Part shown: one piece after another, positions 1 through 6,669 of the stretch
Position numbering within the stretch: position 1 is the stretch's first letter
How the letters are laid out: the number at the start of each line of letters is the position of its first letter
Origin: DASZMJ01 sp035551935
Lineage (GTDB): Bacteria; Planctomycetota; Planctomycetia; Isosphaerales; Isosphaeraceae
NCBI GenBank assembly: GCA_035551935.1
Contig: DASZMJ010000233.1
Span: forward strand, 1 to 18,579
DNA: 18,579 bases
Reading direction: 5' to 3'
The notes under the pieces: model-generated
Databases searched by the model: none
What the model was told of the DNA's origin: nothing
Seen by the model: the letters and a program-made list of their open reading frames with translations, nothing else
Position numbers and translations under genes: made by a program

Positions 1-69
1 GTCGATCAGGTGGCGCCTGAGGATGGCGACCTTCTCAGGGGGCGTGTAGTTCTTGCGGGGCTTTCGCAT
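1..69 (-). CDS. Transposase N-terminus (IS3-type OrfA-like), partial
   Basis: This is the first 23 codons of a minus-strand gene that continues beyond the left edge. The visible protein begins MRKPRKNYTPPEKVAILRRH and ends LID at the edge. This matches the opening of small helix-turn-helix (HTH_Tnp_1/IS3 OrfA-like) transposase subunits, in which a basic N-terminus precedes a YTPPEKVAILRR-type first helix that binds the insertion sequence end. The chosen start has a strong ribosome binding site, GGGAGGAG, about 8 bases upstream. An in-frame ATG at 106-108 would add 13 residues (MSELYYNSGGVSP) and also has a GGAGAG upstream, so the start is not certain. The gene is divergent from the cassette at 142, and the insertion sequence end probably lies near 100-110. 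The call rests on only 23 residues. Confidence 0.6.
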   Translation of the reverse strand, partial: MRKPRKNYTPPEKVAILRRHLID

Positions 70-83
70 CGGAGAAACTCCTC

Positions 84-104
84 CCGAGTTGTAGTATAAC
101 TCGG
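84..104 (-). promoter_or_regulatory. Inverted repeat over a possible transposase promoter
   Basis: CCGAGTT (84-90) and AACTCGG (98-104) form a perfect 7-bp inverted repeat around a 7-base spacer. On the minus strand the spacer region reads TATACT (93-98), a good -10 hexamer for the transposase gene. No convincing -35 is visible. The repeat could be an operator or part of the insertion sequence end. If the upstream ATG at 106-108 is used, it would instead lie inside the coding region. Confidence 0.35.
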
Positions 105-141
105 ACATGGCGTCTCTCCATTTCCGGCTGAAGCAAAACAC

Positions 142-1224
142 ATGGTGCTTCAAATCCTCGAAGAGGCCGGCTGGATTCGGGCTACCCCGAACGTATGGTC
201 CCTCACCAGTCTCGATGAGAACATTCCGCACTTCCAGGAGCTTTACGCGACCCTCGGGCAGCAGTGGTCCGACAGGAGACCGGGGGAGTTGGAGGCCGCC
301 ACGCTCAGCCTAGTCCAATCTCTTTCGGTCGTCCCGGAGCCGATGTCGTCCGTCGTCGCCTCGACCGGGCTAGGGCCCGAGGTTGTTCGGACCATTGTCG
401 ATATCGGAGAGTTGGGCGGCTACTTCAGAACCTACCCGTCCCCTCGTGACGGGATAGAGATTCTTTACACGCCACTCTTTATCGATGAGCACCCCGAATC
501 GATGCTCAATTGCGTCGCCAAGTATCATGATCGGTATGGGGAGATCCAGGCGATTCTGCACGAGGCTCAAGCCTGCCCGGGCATCGCTGTCTCGAGCCTG
601 GCGACGACGCATCCCCTCGTCGCAGAACTGGTGAACTCGAACGTGCTCTCCGCCCCCGCCGTCGATTCGTCGTCCGGGAGGCAGCACTTCTTGTTCCCGC
701 ACATCAGGACTGATGTCTCGAAAGTCGTCCTGGGGAAGGCGAGATTCCTCGTCTCCTGTCTACGCTACGGTCAGAGCTTCTCGACGATAACCAGGGTCGG
801 AGACCCGGTCGAAGTATTGTCCAGACTCAAGCAACATAAGATGATTGGCCGCGTCCCACACTCGAACATTCGCACCCAATACGCCCCCGCGGCTGACGCT
901 GGCTTGGGTTACTTCAAGGACCACGGCGGCCGATTCAGCTTCCACCTGTATGAGACGGAGGAGAACTTGAAGGCGGTGGATTTGGCCATCGTCATGTGCC
1001 GTGGGAAGACTGAGTCCGAGGCCCACCTTCTCCTTGACAAGAACGAGCTTCGGAAGAGCTTCGCCGACGAGCAGCCGACGGGTATTATCTTGCCGGCTTC
1101 CAACCGGGCGAATGCGAGGGGAGTGCTTGCCTCCCGCCGGCTTGACAGCAGGTCCCAGACCTACCAGCGGTTCAACGCCGCCCTATTCGACGATCTGCGT
1201 GGAGTGCACCGTGTCATCCGCTGA
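142..1224 (+). CDS. Unrecognised protein, first gene of nuclease cassette
   Basis: I do not recognise a family for this 360-residue protein. It has no signal peptide or membrane helix. Three stretches have a winged-helix-like pattern of short helices followed by a strand: residues 2-22 (VLQILEEAGWIRATPNVWSL), about 64-112 (ending in GIEILYTPLF), and about 212-258, which includes the motif GRVPHSNIRTQY. A DNA-binding or adaptor role is therefore possible but unproven. ATG 142 is the first start in the frame, which is open back to a stop at 97-99, and no ribosome binding site precedes it. The protein opens in the middle of what looks like a folded helix, so its 5' end may have been lost to the neighbouring transposable element. 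It overlaps the nuclease gene by 14 bases, which implies coupled translation. Codon use is less GC-rich than in the genes after 2583. Confidence 0.75.
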   Translation: MVLQILEEAGWIRATPNVWSLTSLDENIPHFQELYATLGQQWSDRRPGELEAATLSLVQSLSVVPEPMSSVVASTGLGPEVVRTIVDIGELGGYFRTYPSPRDGIEILYTPLFIDEHPESMLNCVAKYHDRYGEIQAILHEAQACPGIAVSSLATTHPLVAELVNSNVLSAPAVDSSSGRQHFLFPHIRTDVSKVVLGKARFLVSCLRYGQSFSTITRVGDPVEVLSRLKQHKMIGRVPHSNIRTQYAPAADAGLGYFKDHGGRFSFHLYETEENLKAVDLAIVMCRGKTESEAHLLLDKNELRKSFADEQPTGIILPASNRANARGVLASRRLDSRSQTYQRFNAALFDDLRGVHRVIR

Positions 1225-2470
1225 CAAAGACTTTCCTTATAAGCTCATTGCGAAGCGGTTGGCATGGTCGCACGGCTATGTCCCGTTCCTGAACGTGCCC
1301 GTGCAGGTCCACCCCTCGGCCTCTCGGAGAAGTCGCTCGGACCTGACCGACGCTGATGTCCTCGGTTTTCGCTTCTCCGCCGACGGCCCGGTCGATCGAT
1401 TCCTCGCGGACTGCAAGGCGACTCGCGGGATGGCCACGGACCGGGTCCTTTGGGTGAAAGGACTCGCCTGTTTCTTGGAGGCCGGGAGCATATATCTCCT
1501 CAAGTCAGAAATCTCGGACAACGCGAGGTGGCTCGCGCTGCAACTCGGCATCGTGCCGATGTCCGAGTTGGAGCAGTGCGAGCTTAGCGAACGACTCGCC
1601 CTTTTCTTCAAAGGACCGTATTTCGACCTAGCGGGATATGATGCACTCGTCCAGGTCCGCAACTCGTTCGTCCGCGGGACGAGATATCACGAAGTTACCA
1701 CGTTTCTCCTCTACACCATCTGGTCCCTCCCCCCGGCGGTCCGCGTTCTCTCGCTTCTGGACCTTCTCAATCCCGAGGCGGTCTACAAGACCTTCAACCC
1801 CGAAGACCATCAACATCAGGCCTTGGTCCTACTGGGGGCCTTACAACTCGGCGTCTCGATTGGATTGACCATCTCAAGTCTCGACGTCGCCGACCTCCCC
1901 ATCCTGGAGAGGAAGCTCAGGGAGACGCTGCACGACGGCCCCGTTGCCTTCGAGCAAAAATTAAAATATATGAAAGAAATTGGAAAACATCAAGGATTGA
2001 AGCTCCCCGACGATGAGGCCGCTCTCGACCTACATTCCTTCCCGCAACTGCTGGAACTCGTTGGCCGGCTCATCGTCCGGCGGAATCACCTGAACGACGC
2101 CATCAGGCTCATCGATATCGCAGGCTATTACCACGCTTCAGATCACCCTTACCCTCGCGCGCCAAGATGGCTTCTCGAACCCTACACGCAGAAGATAAGC
2201 ATTGACATCCTTGAGCTGTTCGTTCGCTCGAACCGATTGGATGGGGCCTTCTTGCGACTCCTCAACTTCCCCATTGACGCTTCGTCTCAGGGCCTACCCT
2301 CAGGCCCTGAGTCGGGCAACAATTCGGGCCCGGGCGAAGACCGAGAGCGAGCAGTCACCGTCCCCGATACCAAGGATGGGCCTCAGCTAGTTCTACCGCT
2401 ACCCGAGAGCACTATCACGCAGGGTCCAGACAGTCCCACCGCTCCCGACGAGGCAGGGCCCGCGGGCTAG
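1211..2470 (+). CDS. Mrr-like PD-(D/E)xK nuclease-fold protein
   Basis: The predicted protein has 419 residues from GTG 1211, which lies inside the end of the preceding gene. No ATG in this frame gives a better start that keeps the nuclease core. Residues 8-30 (FPYKLIAKRLAWSHGYVPFL) resemble the first helix and strand of restriction-endonuclease-like folds. Residues 46-51 (TDADVL) and 67-69 (DCK) give the D-x17-D-x-K active-site spacing, with D49, D67 and K69 as likely catalytic residues. Residues 81-114 (WVKGLACFLEAGSIYLLKSE, then ARWLALQLGI) match the later helix/strand of Mrr-type folds. Residues about 120-370 are mostly helical with no domain I recognise. The last 50 or so are Pro/Gly/Ser-rich and probably disordered. 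Bases 1955-2000 are unusually AT-rich for this window. Cleavage of DNA, perhaps foreign DNA, is inferred from the fold; the substrate is unknown. A hairpin follows the stop codon. Confidence 0.75.
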   Translation: MSSADKDFPYKLIAKRLAWSHGYVPFLNVPVQVHPSASRRSRSDLTDADVLGFRFSADGPVDRFLADCKATRGMATDRVLWVKGLACFLEAGSIYLLKSEISDNARWLALQLGIVPMSELEQCELSERLALFFKGPYFDLAGYDALVQVRNSFVRGTRYHEVTTFLLYTIWSLPPAVRVLSLLDLLNPEAVYKTFNPEDHQHQALVLLGALQLGVSIGLTISSLDVADLPILERKLRETLHDGPVAFEQKLKYMKEIGKHQGLKLPDDEAALDLHSFPQLLELVGRLIVRRNHLNDAIRLIDIAGYYHASDHPYPRAPRWLLEPYTQKISIDILELFVRSNRLDGAFLRLLNFPIDASSQGLPSGPESGNNSGPGEDRERAVTVPDTKDGPQLVLPLPESTITQGPDSPTAPDEAGPAG

Positions 2471-2484
2471 CCTAGCCCAATCGC

Positions 2485-2518
2485 GGGTGGCCCCGGTTGC
2501 GAGCAACCGGGGCCACCC
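2485..2518. terminator. Strong hairpin, probable bidirectional terminator
   Basis: GGGTGGCCCCGGTTGC (2485-2500) and its exact reverse complement (2503-2518) make a 16-bp perfect stem with a minimal loop. It lies 15 bases after the nuclease-gene stop and 65 bases after the end of the convergent oxidoreductase gene at 2583, so it can serve both. There is no U-tract on either side. A second small perfect palindrome, GGGCTAG-C-CTAGCCC (2464-2478), contains the nuclease-gene stop codon. Confidence 0.65.
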
Positions 2519-2582
2519 TGGAATGGCCGGAAGGCCTCAACAAATCGAAATATCACTCCGCGTCTAGGCTTCGGGTCGGGTC

Positions 2583-3887
2583 CTACAGCACCTTCCGCGA
2601 GGGCAAGGAGCGGAGGCCGTTGGCCTCGGGGTCGTCGAGGAATTCTTCCTTGGAGGGGTCGAGGCGGAGCTTGCGGTTGAGGAGCCAGGAGAGGGCGGCG
2701 GCGTGGACGGCGATGTGGGAATGGCGCATGACGGAGGAGTTGGCCGCGGGGGGGCGGCGGGAACGGACGCAGTCGAAGAAGTCGCGGGAGTGGGCGCCGA
2801 CGTCGAGGCCGGAGCCGGAGATGCCCTCGAGGTTCTTGAGCTCGGAACGAAGAGAGGAGGGCTGGACCTCGATGCCGCCGCTGTCGCCGACCTCGACGGA
2901 GCCCTCGTCGCCGACGAACCGCACGGGGCAGGTGCCCAGCGACTGGACCCAGCCGGGGCGCTGGGCGAAGGGGGTCTTGAGGAAGTCGAGCACGAGCTTC
3001 ACGCCGTTGGCGTAGCGGGCGGTGACGTTCGTGGCCGAGGGCTCGTACTCGACGGGCATGGTGTCGTCGGCCTTGTTGGCCCACTGGCAGAGGTCGACGG
3101 TGTGGGCGCCCCAGTCCATCAGGCGGCAGGCCGAGTCGAAGTCCCAGTAGCCGCGCCAACCGCCTTGCACATACGCCTTGTTGTACGGCCGCCAGGGCGC
3201 CGGGCCGAGCCAGAGGTCCCAGTCGACGACGTCGCGCGCGGGCGTCGGCTCGGCCGGGAGCCAGGCGGTCAGAGCCTCGGGGGTGTAGACGGAGGCGTAG
3301 AGCGTGTGCAGCTTGCCGAGCTTGCCGCTGTGCGCCAGCTTGATGGCGGCCTGGAAGTTGGCGACGTTGCGGCGCTGGGTGCCGGCCTGGAAGACGCGCT
3401 TCGTCTCGCGGATGGCGTCGTCGAGGGCCTGGCACCAGGCGATGGTCAGGCCGCAGGGCTTCTCGCTGTAGACGTCCTTGCCCGCCCGCGCCGCCAGGAT
3501 CGACGCCGGCGCGTGCCAGCGGTCGCCGGTGGCGATGAGCACGGCGTCGACGTCGCGACGCGCCAGCAGGTCGTGGAAGTCGCGGTAGGTCTTGCAGTCG
3601 GCGTTGCCGTAGTGCTTGTCGACGAGCGCCTTGCCCGCCTCGCGACGGCCGGCCTGCACGTCGCAGATGGCCACGCATTGCACGTCCTTGTGCTGGAGCA
3701 TCGCCTGGAGGTCGTACGTGCAGCGCGGGCCGATGCCGATGACGCCGAGCGTGATGCGCTCGGACGCGGCCGACTTCCCGCCCCGGCCCAGGGCGGCCGC
3801 GGGCACGATCCAGGGGGCGGCGAGCAGCGGCCCCGCCGCCGAGCGCCTCAGCACGTCGCGCCGCGTCAGACGATCGTTCGCTTTCAT
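2583..3887 (-). CDS. Tat-exported Gfo/Idh/MocA family oxidoreductase
   Basis: This 434-residue protein is probably an NAD(P)-dependent sugar or polyol dehydrogenase acting outside the cytoplasm. Residues 7-32 form a twin-arginine signal (LTRRDVLRRS followed by a hydrophobic Ala-rich stretch). Residues 46-56 (ITLGVIGIGPR) are the Rossmann nucleotide-binding turn. SEKP at 141-144 is the family's conserved Glu-Lys-Pro motif. MDWGAHTVDLCQW at 257-269 matches the catalytic-side GxHxxD region of the C-terminal domain. The ATG at 3885-3887 has GAGGGA upstream and places the twin arginines at residues 9-10; a longer frame to 4007 adds 40 residues before the signal and is unlikely. Planctomycetes carry many such exported paralogues, and the substrate cannot be read from sequence. 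It is convergent with the nuclease cassette. Confidence 0.9.
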   Translation of the reverse strand: MKANDRLTRRDVLRRSAAGPLLAAPWIVPAAALGRGGKSAASERITLGVIGIGPRCTYDLQAMLQHKDVQCVAICDVQAGRREAGKALVDKHYGNADCKTYRDFHDLLARRDVDAVLIATGDRWHAPASILAARAGKDVYSEKPCGLTIAWCQALDDAIRETKRVFQAGTQRRNVANFQAAIKLAHSGKLGKLHTLYASVYTPEALTAWLPAEPTPARDVVDWDLWLGPAPWRPYNKAYVQGGWRGYWDFDSACRLMDWGAHTVDLCQWANKADDTMPVEYEPSATNVTARYANGVKLVLDFLKTPFAQRPGWVQSLGTCPVRFVGDEGSVEVGDSGGIEVQPSSLRSELKNLEGISGSGLDVGAHSRDFFDCVRSRRPPAANSSVMRHSHIAVHAAALSWLLNRKLRLDPSKEEFLDDPEANGLRSLPSRKVL

Positions 3888-4052
3888 GGCCCGTCCCTCA
3901 AGGCGTTCCGGTGATCGATCGGCCCCCACGGTCGACGCTACCGCGCCGGGAGGGCGGTCGCAACGGCCCGCCGATCGTTGCGGACCCGGCGCGGGTCGTT
4001 GCGTCACGTCGCGGCGGTGGCCTCGACGGTCGGCGAGGGGGCCTCGCCCTCC

Positions 4053-4652
4053 TTAGCGGCCGGAGGTGGCGAAGAAGGCGCGGCCGATCAGGCCGCCGAG
4101 GGTGGCGGCGAGGAGGGCCCAGAGGCAGTGGCCGACGCGGTGGAAGAACTCGGGGGTCGGGGTCGTGAGCGACAGGTTGAACCTGACCATCGAGGGGGCC
4201 GAGCCGGAGGCCGCGGCCGTCGCCGGCGCGACGGTCGCGGTGACCGGGGCCGCGGAGCTGATCGCGTAGATCGCCGGGGCCGCGCCGCCGCCGCCGCCGC
4301 GCGAAATGAAGGCCGAGAGCCGGGCCTCCTCCTTCCGGGGCGGGTGCATCCGCTCGAAGAGGGCGTCGAGGGCCGTCGTCGTCGGCAGGTGGGGCGCGAC
4401 CGCGTCGGCGGCCCAGGGGCCGAGCGAGACGAAGAGATAGCCCCAGCCGAAGAGGGCGAACCCCTGCCACCAGGCCCGACGCGCGCCGCGACGGTGGACG
4501 ACCCCCAGGACCGCCGCGCCCAGCATCGCGAGCGTCCCGATCAGCAAGACCCCCGCCCAGAGCTCCGACGCGAATCGCAACGCCGCCACGCCGACGGCCG
4601 CGACGACGACCAACCCCATCAAGCCCGCGATCGTGAACCTCGGCGCCAGCAT
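4053..4652 (-). CDS. Small multi-pass membrane protein
   Basis: This protein of 199 residues is of unknown function. Hydrophobic segments lie at about 8-26, 31-52, 64-84 and 172-193, so four membrane helices are likely. The opening (MLAPRFTIAGLMGLVVVAAV) has the pattern of a short basic lead-in followed at once by a helix, common in small uncharacterised planctomycete membrane proteins. Between helices 3 and 4 is a non-membrane loop of about 85 residues with a five-glycine run encoded by a GCC triplet repeat near 4284-4300, then an Ala/Thr/Val-rich stretch. The start is well supported by GGAGGT six bases before the ATG. It lies 80 bases downstream of the DUF1570 gene on the same strand and may share its transcript. 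Confidence 0.75.
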   Translation of the reverse strand: MLAPRFTIAGLMGLVVVAAVGVAALRFASELWAGVLLIGTLAMLGAAVLGVVHRRGARRAWWQGFALFGWGYLFVSLGPWAADAVAPHLPTTTALDALFERMHPPRKEEARLSAFISRGGGGGAAPAIYAISSAAPVTATVAPATAAASGSAPSMVRFNLSLTTPTPEFFHRVGHCLWALLAATLGGLIGRAFFATSGR

Positions 4653-4732
4653 CGGTTACCTCCGGGTCCGAATCCTTTCGTAGTAGACCCGAAGGCGGGC
4701 CGGGCGGCAAGGGGGTCGAGGCCGGCCCCTGC

Positions 4733-6451
4733 TCAGCGGTTGTTGTACCAGAGCATCATCTGCATCCGCGCCTCCTCGCGCTTCTCGAACGGGAGGACCT
4801 GCGAGCGGACGGCGCCGCCGACGGGGGGAGGGGTGTACATCTCGTCGAACCACTGGCGGATGACCGAGGGGGACTGGCTGACCATGCCGCCGCGGGACAT
4901 CAGGCCGCCGCGGAGGTCCTGTTCGAAGACGACGGCGTAGTACGGGATCGGGGCGTAATGCAGGCTATTCAGGTGCTTGGTGACCAGGCTGGCGAGGCGG
5001 GAGTAGTCCTTCTTGAAGGCGGCGCGGAAGTCGGCCAGGTGCTGCTCGGGGGTCCGCTCGGTGCCGGGCTTCAGGGCGCCCATCGCCTTCAGGAAGGCGA
5101 CGAACTCCGGCCCGCGCCTCTTGGCGAGGTAGTGCGTCAAGGCCCAGGCCAGGGCGTAGTCGGTCGGCGTCAGGTCGGTCTTCATCACCAGCTCCTCGAG
5201 CGGGGGACGACGGACCGCCTTGCCGATGTTGCGGGCCTTGCGGCCCTGCCCTTGGAGGTGGAGGTCGTCGGGGTGCTGGAGGTCGCTGATCGTCGCCATG
5301 TGGAACGGGTTGACCTCGCCGAGCCGCTCCCAGTCGCCGAGGAACGCCTCGCCGCCGTTGTCGAGCGCGGGCCGGGGGGCCCGGGTCGTGCCGCAATACT
5401 CGGCCAGGCCCTCGACCAGCCACGGCGGCCAGGGGGCGAGCCTGGGGTGCAGGCCGATGTTCTGCAGGACCTGGTGGACCCCCTCGTGCGCCACCGTCTG
5501 CGGCCGTCGCATCGCCGCGACCTCGGGCGCGTTGCGGTCGTGGTCCGACTTCTCGTAGAAATAGATGCGATTCGTCAAGATTTCGTAATACGCCTGGACT
5601 TCCGGCGCGACTTCGCGGTGGGCGCGGAAGGCGCGCTCGGTGTCGAAGATGACGGCGACGAGCGGGAACTCGGGGGGGTGGACGTCGAGCTTGTTGCGCT
5701 CGAAGGCGGCGAGCAGGCCGTCGTAGAGCCGGTCGAGCAGCCGGCCGCTGCGGCGGGCGAAGGCCTCGGAGCCGGAGGTCAGGACGAGGTAGTGGTCGGT
5801 CCGCAAGGCGCGGAAGCCGGCGAAGGGGCCGGCCAGGAGGGCCTTCTCGACGTCGTCGATCGTGGCCGGCTCGAACGGCCCGTCGGCGGCGACGAGCTTC
5901 TGGCCGGACTTGAGCTGGCCGAGGCGGCCGTCGGGCAGGAGGGCATAGAGGCGTCCGCCGCCGTCGTACAGCCGGGCCACGACCGGCTTGCCCGAGTCGT
6001 CGGCGACCAGGACCCGCGCCGGCAACGCCTCCCGCGCCTCGGCCGGCCCCGTCGCGCGTGCGGGGGCCGGGGCGTCGGCGACGATCGGGCCATCGGCCGG
6101 CTTCGGCCTCGACGGCTTCGAGGCCGATCGCGGCGGTCGGGCCTGCGCCACCAGCCGGATCAAGGGGGGCAGGGAGGGTCGGGGCCGAGGGACGGGGGCG
6201 GGTCCGGCCGCGAGGGCGGAGGTGGGGCGCTCGCCCGGCGGGCGATCGTCGGGGCGGGTCCAGGCCCAGAGGGTAGCCCCGGCCAGCAGGACGAAGCCGA
6301 CGAGCGTCGCCCCGCCGCGACGGCCGGATTTCGGCCCGGCCCCGGCCGGCGCCTGGCAGAACGGGCAAGGTCCCGCTTTGGGGTCGTCGCGCCCGACGCC
6401 CTGGACCTGGACCGTCGCGCCGCACGCCTGGCAGGTCCATTCCGCCGCCAT
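4733..6451 (-). CDS. DUF1570-type HExxH protein with zinc ribbon and membrane anchor
   Basis: The protein has 572 residues. The N-terminus is a treble-clef zinc ribbon with cysteines at 7, 10, 29 and 32 (CQACG and CPFC). One membrane helix follows at about 47-65, then a Pro/Ala-rich linker to about 140. The C-terminal part is a gluzincin-like metallopeptidase domain: AHEGVHQVLQ carries H322, E323 and H326, and WLVEGLAEY follows with E347 as the likely third zinc ligand. This arrangement fits DUF1570, frequent in planctomycetes. Peptidase activity is expected from the motif, but the substrate is unknown. The start at 6449-6451 was chosen because it places the zinc ribbon at the N-terminus and has a purine-rich GGGGGGA upstream; the frame runs 16 codons further. 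It is divergent from the membrane gene at 6670. Confidence 0.88.
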   Translation of the reverse strand: MAAEWTCQACGATVQVQGVGRDDPKAGPCPFCQAPAGAGPKSGRRGGATLVGFVLLAGATLWAWTRPDDRPPGERPTSALAAGPAPVPRPRPSLPPLIRLVAQARPPRSASKPSRPKPADGPIVADAPAPARATGPAEAREALPARVLVADDSGKPVVARLYDGGGRLYALLPDGRLGQLKSGQKLVAADGPFEPATIDDVEKALLAGPFAGFRALRTDHYLVLTSGSEAFARRSGRLLDRLYDGLLAAFERNKLDVHPPEFPLVAVIFDTERAFRAHREVAPEVQAYYEILTNRIYFYEKSDHDRNAPEVAAMRRPQTVAHEGVHQVLQNIGLHPRLAPWPPWLVEGLAEYCGTTRAPRPALDNGGEAFLGDWERLGEVNPFHMATISDLQHPDDLHLQGQGRKARNIGKAVRRPPLEELVMKTDLTPTDYALAWALTHYLAKRRGPEFVAFLKAMGALKPGTERTPEQHLADFRAAFKKDYSRLASLVTKHLNSLHYAPIPYYAVVFEQDLRGGLMSRGGMVSQSPSVIRQWFDEMYTPPPVGGAVRSQVLPFEKREEARMQMMLWYNNR

Positions 6452-6595
6452 CGCCGCATCCCCCCGGCTCCGCCGCCGCGCCCGCGCGGCTCCCCACATC
6501 TCAAACTAACCGACTTGCGTGCCGAACGGAAGTGGCCGAAGGAAATCGCGCCGATGCCGGCGGCCCGGGTCCGCGCGGCCCGTCGCGTTTTCCCC

Positions 6596-6624
6596 TTGCC
6601 GGGAGGGTCGGTCGCGGTTCAAAT
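6596..6624 (+). promoter_or_regulatory. Possible promoter for the membrane protein at 6670
   Basis: TTGCCG (6596-6601), 17 bases, then TCAAAT (6619-6624) resembles a housekeeping sigma-factor promoter. Transcription would begin near 6632, just before the AGGAGGG ribosome binding site at 6653-6659. The -35 context TTGCCGGGA recurs in the candidate promoter at 12271. This is pattern matching in GC-rich DNA only. Confidence 0.35.
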
Positions 6625-6669
6625 CCCGACAGGAGAGCGGCGGAGCCCTTCGAGGAGGGATGGCGGGAC

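Noticed and set aside
2467..3678. Long minus-strand reading frame of Arg/Pro/Gly-rich sequence
   Set aside because: It is the off-frame shadow of the oxidoreductase gene, with arginine-rich low-complexity content and no domain.
4284..4300. GCC triplet run considered as a functional microsatellite
   Set aside because: It is only about five units, in frame, encoding a short glycine run, and is expected in such GC-rich coding DNA.
6596..6640. A tRNA T-loop-like string, GGTTCAAATCC, near 6617-6627
   Set aside because: The five bases on either side do not form a T-stem without a bulge, and no anticodon arm, D-arm or acceptor stem could be found upstream. It fits better as a -10-like region.
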